NCBI GenBank assembly: GCA_016870135.1
Contig: VGCF01000001.1
Location: forward strand, 1-64,000
Reading direction: 5' to 3'
Length of the DNA: 64,000 nt
DNA from: Alphaproteobacteria bacterium
GTDB lineage: Bacteria > Pseudomonadota > Alphaproteobacteria > Holosporales > Holosporaceae
Below are positions 36,177 through 43,940 of the stretch, one piece after another. Position numbers and translations under genes: made by a program. Each line of letters begins with the position of its first letter. Positions within the stretch are counted from its first letter, which is position 1. The notes under the pieces were generated by a model. The model did no database searches, was not told the origin of the DNA, and worked only from the letters and a program-made list of their open reading frames with translations.

Positions 36177-37670
36177 ATGGATATAAGTATCTCGCTGGTT
36201 ATAGGGTCCGGTTTTGCAGCGTTGTGGATTGTTCGAGAGCTGTTGGGTTATCGAAAACAACTAGAGCACACCCATTTACGACAACGCTATCACATCCTGG
36301 AAACAGAATGGAATGCCAGTCGAAAAGAGGTCCACCATTTACGCGAAATGAACACCCACCTGCAAACAGTTTTTAAGGAACAAGCATCTGCGATACATGA
36401 CTCTAGAAAAGACATGGAAAATCGATTACAGGGGATTTGCAGTCAAACTTTGGTTGGTGCTCAGAAAACATTTTTATCCCATCTGCAGCCTATTTTATCC
36501 CAATTCCAGCAATCAACCACGGGGCAATTAAAAGAGCAGTCATCTTTTTTGACCCAATTGGTTGGCCCATTAGAGCATTATTTACAAGATATGAAACAGC
36601 ATATTCATGCCCTGGAACAAACCCGTGTGGGGGCATATTCTGGATTAAAGGAACAAATTGGACATTTGGCAGAGGGGCAAAAAGTGTTGTCCTTGGAAAC
36701 GAACGCCCTGATGAATGCGTTTCGCACACCGCACATTCGGGGTTGTTGGGGGGAAATGCAACTGCATCGTGTGGTGGAATTGGCGGGCATGTTACCCTAT
36801 TGTGATTTTCAACAGCATCCCACCTTGAGTACAGAAAAAAAGCATGGTGTTCGACCCGATATGATCATTCGACTGCCCGGTAAAAAATCCATTATTGTGG
36901 ATTCTAAGGCCCCCATGACTCATTATCTGGAAGCTACATCAGCCAAAACATCAGCCGAATATCAATCCAAAATCAAAGAGCATGCCCGTGTTTTGGGGGC
37001 ACACATCAAGGCGCTGTCCGATAAAAAATACTGGTCGTATCAAGAACACTCTGTCGAGTTAACGGTGTTGTTTGTCCCAGGAGAAGCCTTTTTAAGCGCG
37101 GCCCTGGAAGGGGATGCCAATTTATTAGAATTGGCCGCGGAAAAAAACATCATTTTGGCTACACCTATGCTGTGCATTGCTCTGTTAAAAACCATTGCCC
37201 AAGGATGGCGTCAGGATCTTTTTTCCCAAAAAACCCACCGTATTATCGCCATGAGTCAAGATTTATCTGTGCGATTAGAAAAATTTCAAGGCCATTTATT
37301 GGGCGTGGGAAAAGCGCTGAAAAATGGTCATTTGTCCTATCAATCGGCGCTGGGGGTTTTTCAGGACACCATTGTACCCACAGTGGAAAAACTGGGGTCT
37401 ATTGTGCCGGATACAGAATCGTCTGATGGGAACATCGTGACCCAAATAACCGATTTAAAGACATTAACAGAGGCAGAAAACGACAATCTTAGGGTACATC
37501 CAGATGGGTATAGTCCAGAGCAGCAAGACGACCAGGGTGCAGAAGCCGAACGGGGTATAGACTCTCAAGACGACCAGGGTGCAGAAGCCGAACGGGGCAT
37601 CCCAACCGTTCTCCCCACCACGCTTGATGGTATGCCGTTAAACAGGCATCACCATAGGGCCACGGCATAG
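36177..37670 (+). CDS. rmuC: DNA recombination protein RmuC
   Basis: A 497-residue protein: N-terminal membrane anchor (SLVIGSGFAALWIVRELLG), a coiled-coil region to about 150, then the nuclease-like RmuC core with RGCWGEMQLHRVVELAGM, GVRPDMIIRLPGKKSIIVDSKAP and LFVPGEAFLSAAL. It is thought to limit genome rearrangement. The C-terminus has two copies of a 14-residue unit (DDQGAEAERGI plus spacer). The 3' end overlaps hemW tail to tail by 33 bp. Confidence 0.93.
   Translation: MDISISLVIGSGFAALWIVRELLGYRKQLEHTHLRQRYHILETEWNASRKEVHHLREMNTHLQTVFKEQASAIHDSRKDMENRLQGICSQTLVGAQKTFLSHLQPILSQFQQSTTGQLKEQSSFLTQLVGPLEHYLQDMKQHIHALEQTRVGAYSGLKEQIGHLAEGQKVLSLETNALMNAFRTPHIRGCWGEMQLHRVVELAGMLPYCDFQQHPTLSTEKKHGVRPDMIIRLPGKKSIIVDSKAPMTHYLEATSAKTSAEYQSKIKEHARVLGAHIKALSDKKYWSYQEHSVELTVLFVPGEAFLSAALEGDANLLELAAEKNIILATPMLCIALLKTIAQGWRQDLFSQKTHRIIAMSQDLSVRLEKFQGHLLGVGKALKNGHLSYQSALGVFQDTIVPTVEKLGSIVPDTESSDGNIVTQITDLKTLTEAENDNLRVHPDGYSPEQQDDQGAEAERGIDSQDDQGAEAERGIPTVLPTTLDGMPLNRHHHRATA
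37524..37598 (+). repeat. 42-bp tandem repeat in the rmuC tail
   Basis: The unit starting CAAGACGACCAGGGTGCAGA at 37524 recurs at 37566, with the second copy ending near 37598. It encodes repeated DDQGAEAERGI. The period is 14 codons, so the frame is kept. Confidence 0.9.
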
Positions 37671-38891
37671 AAAATCCACCACACTGTTCAGCACACAGCG
37701 TCCCTTGTTCGATAAGACGAGGGGTGGTAAAACGCCAGCAGAGGCAGAGGCAGAGGCAGAGGCAGAGGCAGAAAAGGGTGTTTCTGGTGCAACAACCAGA
37801 TCCAGATCCGCCTGTATACAGTGGTGGATGCGTTGAATGAGTTCGGGGTGAAGGCTCTCACCAATATCCAGTACCGCATTCAAATCCAGCCCCTTTTGCA
37901 AACGTAATCCCATTAAAAATTGCTCTTGTAACCGATCAGATCGCGTTAAGGCCTGATCCAGAATCAGTCCATGTCCATGGGTATTGACGCTGTCCATCCA
38001 TTGATCCGGCAGGCCTCTGTTATGGGTGGCTATTTTCAGTGTTTTTCCCTGGTCGTCTGTTGTACTGATGCGCCCATGGGCCCCTGGCCCCAGACCCAAA
38101 AAATCTTGATACGTCCAATACATGGTGTTATGAATGCTGGTTGCGTCCGGCTTTGCATAGTTTGATACTTCGTAACGCTGCAATCCCAACGGTGAAAAAG
38201 CAGCATCCGTCATGGATTCTAGGTGTAAAACGGTATCATCCGATAATTCTTGATGACGTTTTTTGTAAAAGGGTGTCCCCATTTCGTACGTCAATTGATA
38301 AATGGATACATGGTCATCAATCCAAGGCGTGGCCAGTGTTAACTCTGTACCCCATTGTTGATGATCTTGGTGATTCTTGTGGGCATAAATCAAGTCAAAA
38401 GAATAGCGCAAACCCACATGTTTTAAATGATTTAATGCCGCCTGAATATCAGAAACCCTGTGATTTCTGCCCAAAAATGCCAAGGTTTCATCATGAAAGG
38501 ATTGAACCCCCATAGAGATTCGATTGATGCCCGCATGAAAAAAATGCCCTGCTTTTTCTTGATCTGTGGGATTCATTTCCAGGGTGTTTTCCACCTGTTC
38601 CGATACATCCCACAAGGTCTTAATGGTTTCCAAAATACGCCCAACCAACTCAGGAGACATCAACGATGGGGTGCCCCCACCAAAAAATATGCTGACGATT
38701 TTACGCTTGCCCACGCGATTTTTCCAATACCTTAACTCTGCAACAAAGGCTTTTTCCCAGGCTTTTTCGTCCACATGATCCACCACATATCGGTTAAAAT
38801 GGCAATAAGGGCACAAGGATCTACAAAATGGCCAGTGAATATAAATAGCCAATGGTTGAACGATGGTGGGCAGGCCCATAGACTGTTCCAA
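37638..38891 (-). CDS. hemW: Radical SAM protein HemW (coproporphyrinogen III oxidase-like)
   Basis: A 417-residue radical SAM protein. The cluster motif CRSLCPYCHF is at residues 23-32, preceded by YIHWPF. FFGGGTPSLMSPELVGRIL follows, then MGVQSFHDETLAFLGRNH. HemW binds heme and is not a true oxidase in characterised cases. It lacks the extra N-terminal part of HemN. Close to the C-terminus is a Ser-Ala dipeptide run encoded by a hexanucleotide repeat. The 3' end overlaps rmuC. Confidence 0.92.
   Translation of the reverse strand: MEQSMGLPTIVQPLAIYIHWPFCRSLCPYCHFNRYVVDHVDEKAWEKAFVAELRYWKNRVGKRKIVSIFFGGGTPSLMSPELVGRILETIKTLWDVSEQVENTLEMNPTDQEKAGHFFHAGINRISMGVQSFHDETLAFLGRNHRVSDIQAALNHLKHVGLRYSFDLIYAHKNHQDHQQWGTELTLATPWIDDHVSIYQLTYEMGTPFYKKRHQELSDDTVLHLESMTDAAFSPLGLQRYEVSNYAKPDATSIHNTMYWTYQDFLGLGPGAHGRISTTDDQGKTLKIATHNRGLPDQWMDSVNTHGHGLILDQALTRSDRLQEQFLMGLRLQKGLDLNAVLDIGESLHPELIQRIHHCIQADLDLVVAPETPFSASASASASASAGVLPPLVLSNKGRCVLNSVVDFLCRGPMVMPV
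37738..37772 (-). repeat. Hexanucleotide microsatellite in hemW
   Basis: Almost six copies of GCAGAG in a row. On the hemW strand it encodes alternating Ser-Ala. Slippage by one unit adds or removes two residues and keeps the frame. Confidence 0.9.
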
Positions 38892-38900
38892 ATGTTCGGC

Positions 38901-39269
38901 CTATTCTGCTTTGTTCTTGCTGGAAAACAGGGACAACATGCGTTGGGTAATGAACAGCCCCCCTGTTAAATTCATGGATAGAAAAAAGATCGTTATGGTG
39001 GTTAATGCCCGTAAAAATCCAGAGCCAGAAAGAGCCCCATAAAATGTAACGGCCAAAAACAGGATCATGCTGGACATGGCGTTGGTTAACCCCATCAATG
39101 GGGCATGAAAAGCAGAATTAACGCGACAGGCGGACCAAAACCCAATAAATGTACACAAAACCATAATAAAAACAGATTGTACGCTGGTTTCAGAAAACAA
39201 CGACCCATACCCCAATGCGCTTGTCAGAGACATGATCCATACCTTAAAAGAGATGCTTGATTTGATCAT
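38901..39269 (-). CDS. pntAB: NAD(P) transhydrogenase subunit alpha part 2 (PntAB), orphan
   Basis: A 122-residue membrane subunit. The family core is clear: TFIGFWSACRVNSAFHAPLMGLTNAMSS, then MNLTGGLFITQRMLSLF at the end. This part forms membrane helices of the proton-pumping transhydrogenase, together with PntAA (NAD domain) and PntB. Neither lies next to it: hemW follows directly and ligA lies upstream. The frame is open to 39353, but ATG 39269 gives the normal N-terminus and follows a short ORF after one base. Alone it cannot catalyse transhydrogenation. Confidence 0.82.
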   Translation of the reverse strand: MIKSSISFKVWIMSLTSALGYGSLFSETSVQSVFIMVLCTFIGFWSACRVNSAFHAPLMGLTNAMSSMILFLAVTFYGALSGSGFLRALTTITIFFLSMNLTGGLFITQRMLSLFSSKNKAE

Positions 39270-39270
39270 G

Positions 39271-39429
39271 TCACACCGTTGTCGGTTTTGGCAAGGCTGT
39301 GAAGGACTTCTGAAAGAGTCTTGGCCACAGCCACAGATACAGGCCTGTTCCATGACGTAACGGATACAACAACACCATGCCTAAATCTAGACCCCCTGAA
39401 CCCAGACCAATCCAGAATCTCTTAATCAT
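39271..39429 (-). CDS. Short ORF between ligA and pntAB
   Basis: A 52-codon frame whose ATG overlaps the ligA stop (ATGA) and whose TGA is one base before the pntAB start. This tight spacing suggests an operon gene. The peptide (MIKRFWIGLGSGGLDLGMVL ... LFQKSFTALPKPTTV) is hydrophobic and basic, and unrecognised. Another frame over the same bases reads NRPVSVAVAKTLSEVLHSLA before its stop and could be an eroded 3' end of pntAA. I cannot decide between them. Confidence 0.4.
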   Translation of the reverse strand: MIKRFWIGLGSGGLDLGMVLLYPLRHGTGLYLWLWPRLFQKSFTALPKPTTV

Positions 39430-41684
39430 CCCCCTCTGTTGGACTCATCCCACAATGAATCCAACACCGATTGCCATTGCTCTGCATCCAGAACTGTAAT
39501 GTTCCAAGACCGAGCTTGCTCTATTTTTTTGCCACTTTTTTCCCCAGAAACCAAAAAATCTACCCGTTGAGATAATCCACTTAACACTCTGGCGCCCGCA
39601 TCCTCTGCCCGTTTTTTGGCCTCTGCCCGTGTCATGTTGGGTAATGTGCCCGTAAAAGCCAGAGTTTTATCAGACAGCAGCGTCTTTTTTGTGGTCGGCG
39701 TATCCTCTTCAACGATTTCGATATATTGGGCCAAATCCTTGACCCATTCCCGTTCAGTGGTCATAAAGGTGATTATGGCGCTTGCCGTGTCCTGACCAAT
39801 GCCAGAAATGTTCAATAAATCGGTATAGGTATTTGCTCCAGTGCTCGCCCCAGCATTCGATGGTGTGGGGTTACATTCTGTGATGCATGCCTGAAGGCAG
39901 TGTTCAAAATGATCTCGAGTTTGATAATATTGGGCCAAGGATTGTGCAGAAACGTATCCCACGGATGGAATGCCCAGGGCATAAATCCAACGGTGCAATG
40001 ATACGGTGCGTGCCCTGTTCAGGGCCCCTATTAATTGGGACGCGGATTGCTCTCCCCATCCATCAAGTGGTGTTAAATCCTGCATGGTTAATCGAAATAA
40101 ATCACCAGGAAGGCGTACCAAACCCTGTTTGTATAAAAAGGCCACTTGTTTTGCACCTAAACCATCAATATCTAGGGCATCACGTGAAACCATGTGACGC
40201 AATCGTCCAATGGCTTGGCCCCCACAGCGCCACCCGGATACACAACGCCACGCCACGGCACCATCTTCTCTGACCAAAAGGCATTGACACGATGGGCAGT
40301 GGGTGGGAAAAACAAAGGGCTGGCTGTTTCTGGGACGATGCTCTGGAAAAGACTGAACAATCTGAGGAATGACATCACCTGCACGCCGAATCAGAACCCG
40401 GTCCCCTATACGTAAATCTTTTCGCGCCAATTCATCCGCATTATGAATGCTGGCCTTGGAAATCATGACACCTGCCACCCAAACAGGCTGAACATGAGCC
40501 ACCGGCGTGATCACGCCCGTACGACCCACTTGGGTATCAATGGATAAAATATGGGTCATGGCATCGTGGGCTGGAAATTTTGCAGCCACAGCATATCGTG
40601 GGGATCGGGCAGAGTGACCCAAACGTTTTTGATCTGACAACGAATCCAATTTATACACCACGCCATCGATCTCATACCCCAATAGAGGTCTTTGCCCAGC
40701 AATCCATTCAAAATAATTCTGAACGTCTTTGGGTGTTTCACAAGCCCGCCAGGCCGTTTTCTGTAAAAATCCCCATTGTTTTATGGCTTGTACACTGTCC
40801 CGATATGTCAAAACCCCAGGGTGCAATTCGTCGCTTAATGTACTGCCGTGGGGCATAAACAACAATGGACGACTGGCCGTAACGCGGGCATCCAGTTGAC
40901 GCAATGAACCAGAGGCGGCATTTCTGGGATTGGATAGGGCAGGCAATCCTGCGGCTATACGCTCTGTATTCCATTGATGGAAATCCTTTAACAGGATATA
41001 AATTTCGCCTCGAATTTCTATGACCGGTGGACCATTGTATCCATGTAATTCATGGGGAATGGAGGGGATATGCCAGATGTTGGACGTCACATCTTCACCC
41101 ATGACGCCATTTCCCCTGGTGGCACCACGAACCAAACGCCCCTGTTCATACCGCAATATTAAGGTTAATCCGTCAATTTTTGGTTCCGCAATCCATGGAC
41201 CCATAGAATCCCCAGAAACCCCTAAAAATCGTGCGGCCTTGTCAGAAAAATCTAAAAATCCTTGAAAATCATTGACTTTTTCCAGGGAATAAACGGGCCA
41301 TAAATGCGTCACACTGGAAAACAGAGGGCTGGGATCATACCCTATGCGTTCAGATCGACTGTCTGGGGTTTTTAATGCGGGATAATGGTGTTCCAGGGTT
41401 TGCAATTGGTAGCGCAAGGCATCATAAGCATCATCAGACAGCAGTGGGTCTTGATTTTGGTAATAGGCCAGATCGTTTTCTGCAATCTGTTTCTGCAGAT
41501 CCTGCCATTGGGCTTGTACCGCGGGCGGAACAGAGGCACCAAGAGGAGCACCAAAGACAGAAGATTCCTCTTGGGAGACATGGGCGCGTTCTGGTGGCTG
41601 TGGTGCTTTTACATTGGAATGTTCTGGTCCTTTTCCTGACGACGTACTCATGTCACTGTCTCTCCTCGTAATGGGAGTATTCAA
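39426..41684 (-). CDS. ligA: NAD+-dependent DNA ligase LigA
   Basis: A 752-residue ligase for replication and repair. The NAD-binding Ia domain starts near residue 58 (AQWQDLQKQIAENDLAYYQ). The adenylation motif AEPKIDGLTLILRYEQG contains the nucleophilic Lys. OB fold, a Zn region with CPSCQC and CVSGWRC, helix-hairpin-helix segments and a C-terminal BRCT domain (LAFTGTLPNMTRAEAKK) follow. The N-terminal 55 residues are a polar extension missing in most homologues; ATG 41651 is a possible later start. Confidence 0.96.
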   Translation of the reverse strand: MNTPITRRDSDMSTSSGKGPEHSNVKAPQPPERAHVSQEESSVFGAPLGASVPPAVQAQWQDLQKQIAENDLAYYQNQDPLLSDDAYDALRYQLQTLEHHYPALKTPDSRSERIGYDPSPLFSSVTHLWPVYSLEKVNDFQGFLDFSDKAARFLGVSGDSMGPWIAEPKIDGLTLILRYEQGRLVRGATRGNGVMGEDVTSNIWHIPSIPHELHGYNGPPVIEIRGEIYILLKDFHQWNTERIAAGLPALSNPRNAASGSLRQLDARVTASRPLLFMPHGSTLSDELHPGVLTYRDSVQAIKQWGFLQKTAWRACETPKDVQNYFEWIAGQRPLLGYEIDGVVYKLDSLSDQKRLGHSARSPRYAVAAKFPAHDAMTHILSIDTQVGRTGVITPVAHVQPVWVAGVMISKASIHNADELARKDLRIGDRVLIRRAGDVIPQIVQSFPEHRPRNSQPFVFPTHCPSCQCLLVREDGAVAWRCVSGWRCGGQAIGRLRHMVSRDALDIDGLGAKQVAFLYKQGLVRLPGDLFRLTMQDLTPLDGWGEQSASQLIGALNRARTVSLHRWIYALGIPSVGYVSAQSLAQYYQTRDHFEHCLQACITECNPTPSNAGASTGANTYTDLLNISGIGQDTASAIITFMTTEREWVKDLAQYIEIVEEDTPTTKKTLLSDKTLAFTGTLPNMTRAEAKKRAEDAGARVLSGLSQRVDFLVSGEKSGKKIEQARSWNITVLDAEQWQSVLDSLWDESNRGG

Positions 41685-41751
41685 CCCCCATATTCCTGCG
41701 CCAGAGGATGATACAACCTACAAAACAGGCAGGCGTTCTGATGGTAAAATC

Positions 41752-42054
41752 CTAAAAACCCGGAATTTGATTGGCCAAGCCATTCATGGGCCCCATAATG
41801 TCTGCTTTGGCTTGTTCCAATTGATGAGTGGCGTTTTGATGCGCTGCAACGATTAAATCCTCTAGGACCTCGTTATTTGGCAGGGAAGGGTCCAAACGAA
41901 TATTCAGCAAATGCCCCTTTCCACTGATGGACAGACGGACCAATCCATTCCCAGATACACCTTCGATTTCCAGGGCATCGATCTTTTTTTGCGCCTCGCC
42001 CATCTGTTTTTGTAAACCTTGGGCCTGCTTCATTAATTTTGAAAAATCCATCAC
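41752..42054 (-). CDS. ybaB: YbaB/EbfC family nucleoid-associated protein
   Basis: A 100-residue DNA-binding protein typical in size and sequence: MKQAQGLQKQMGEAQKKI at the start, VRLSISGKGHLLNIRLDPSL in the middle. It lies 32 bp downstream of dnaX, the usual dnaX-ybaB arrangement. recR, which often follows, is absent. The start is ATG 42054 or the next codon. Confidence 0.95.
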   Translation of the reverse strand: MMDFSKLMKQAQGLQKQMGEAQKKIDALEIEGVSGNGLVRLSISGKGHLLNIRLDPSLPNNEVLEDLIVAAHQNATHQLEQAKADIMGPMNGLANQIPGF

Positions 42055-42086
42055 TCTGCTTTTTTTTCATTGATGATTGGATTACA

Positions 42087-43727
42087 TCACAACTTTGTGA
42101 TTTGTTCAATTGTGGCATCAGGAAAGGTGTTCAAGATGGTTTGAATCCCGGAATTTTGCTTGGCCAAGGCATCGTAATGGGCTCTTTTTTGCTCTTCTTG
42201 TGCCATTTGCGACAGGCTGTGCGCCGTGTCATTCCACCGGATATGGCATCCTTTTTCCATGTGGTGTTTAAAAAACTGATCAAAGCTGGCCGCAAATGTT
42301 TTGGGCATTGCACCGCGCGTTTTGTCCCAATGCAATACCAAAGCGGCATTATCCCATCCCACCCACGATACATTGGATCGCACATGGGCGTGCAGCAATC
42401 CTTCCCGTGCTTGCGCCAACGCCAACAACAGGTTGTCCAAGGATGCGATACTGGATTGATTCCATACAACAGCAGGGGTTTTGGTCGTTTTTTCAGGATC
42501 AGATTCACCCGTGGACTGACCCAGAGGCGAGGCCTGTGATGGGTGGTGGGTGGGTGACAGGGCGTGGGGATGACTGACCTTGGATTCTGCGATGGGGCGT
42601 ACTGATGATCCAACGGCTCCTGTGTTGGCTTTCTGTCCGAAAGGTTCAATAAACGATAAAATTTGGGACTGAGTAGGAAAATGCGTCATATAAGCCATAC
42701 GCAATGTCACCATTTCCAGCGCCAACAAAGGAAAAGGGGAAGCAGACACCTCTGACAATCCTTTTTGTCCTAATTGCCACCACTGATCATAACGATCCAG
42801 AGCAATGGAGGGGTGTTGTGCGGGATGGTTTAAACAGGCCATGGTTTTTTCATGAATCCATTGCATACAGTGCGACAGCAACGTGATGGGTTCTGATCCT
42901 TGATGATACTGTTGTCGAATCAAATCCACCATGCTTGCTCCATTCCCATGGTGTAAACAGTCAAACCATTGTTCCAGCCATTGCGTACGCGGTAAACCCA
43001 AAACGGATAATGCATCATCAAGGGTAATGGGGGATTGTGGAGATGAAATCAACAACACACGTTCCAGAAGGGACAACGCATCACGCACTCCACCCTCACT
43101 GTATTGGGCCAGAACATCATAGACAGATTGCTCTGCGCCATACCCTTCTTGTTCCGCAATATCTTTTAAATGTTTGGCCAAAATATCCGATTTAACACGA
43201 TGCAAATGCAATTGTTGGCACCGCGATATCACCGTCAGCGGAACCTTGTTCACATCTGTGGTGGCGAAAATAAATGTCACATGGGCTGGCGGTTCTTCCA
43301 GCGTTTTTAACAGAGCGTTAAAGGCGCTCTTGGACAACATGTGCACCTCGTCAATGATGTAAATCTTGCAATGGCCCAACAACGGTTTGTACGAACAGCT
43401 GTCCAAAATCTGACGAATGTCATCAACACCTGTGTGACTGGCGGCATCCATTTCCAAAATATCCACATGTTTGTCCTGAATCAGGGCCAAGCAAGAAGGG
43501 CACCCATTGCACGGTTCTTGATCGGCATCCCGAGACGTGCATGACAGAGCCTTGGCCACCAATCGTGCCAGTGTGGTTTTCCCCACTCCTCGAATGCCCG
43601 TTAACAATAAACCGCTGCTTAGGCGTCCTTCAGCCAGAGCATTGCGTAAAATGCGTACAAATAAATCTTGTCCAACCACATCGCGAAACAAGGTCGGTCT
43701 GTATTTGCGCGCCAGCCCCATAGACAT
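42087..43727 (-). CDS. dnaX: DNA polymerase III subunit tau/gamma
   Basis: A 546-residue clamp-loader subunit. N-terminal YRPTLFRDVVGQDLFV, Walker A GIRGVGKTTLARL, a zinc site (CTSRDADQEPCNGCPSC), Walker B IIDEVHMLS and sensor motifs FIFATTDVNKVPLTVISRC are all present. After domain III (about residue 360) comes a variable linker and a C-terminal region that binds the polymerase core. No obvious slippery A-run for a gamma frameshift was seen. It is followed by ybaB. Confidence 0.96.
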   Translation of the reverse strand: MSMGLARKYRPTLFRDVVGQDLFVRILRNALAEGRLSSGLLLTGIRGVGKTTLARLVAKALSCTSRDADQEPCNGCPSCLALIQDKHVDILEMDAASHTGVDDIRQILDSCSYKPLLGHCKIYIIDEVHMLSKSAFNALLKTLEEPPAHVTFIFATTDVNKVPLTVISRCQQLHLHRVKSDILAKHLKDIAEQEGYGAEQSVYDVLAQYSEGGVRDALSLLERVLLISSPQSPITLDDALSVLGLPRTQWLEQWFDCLHHGNGASMVDLIRQQYHQGSEPITLLSHCMQWIHEKTMACLNHPAQHPSIALDRYDQWWQLGQKGLSEVSASPFPLLALEMVTLRMAYMTHFPTQSQILSFIEPFGQKANTGAVGSSVRPIAESKVSHPHALSPTHHPSQASPLGQSTGESDPEKTTKTPAVVWNQSSIASLDNLLLALAQAREGLLHAHVRSNVSWVGWDNAALVLHWDKTRGAMPKTFAASFDQFFKHHMEKGCHIRWNDTAHSLSQMAQEEQKRAHYDALAKQNSGIQTILNTFPDATIEQITKL

Positions 43728-43940
43728 TGATTAGACCATTTTGAATAGAAAAAACAGAGTGCCTGACCCAAAATGGATCGATTTTGGCTGCTTTTTTTCA
43801 AACCTGACCAGGTGAATCGATATTTTGCCCAAGCACTCTATTGTCAGAATATCAAATCTAGGCGATGAGCTCAATAGCACACCCTCTGGATCAGGCGTGA
43901 TCTGCAGATCTCTTTCCCACAGTCTTGGACCAAAACAACC

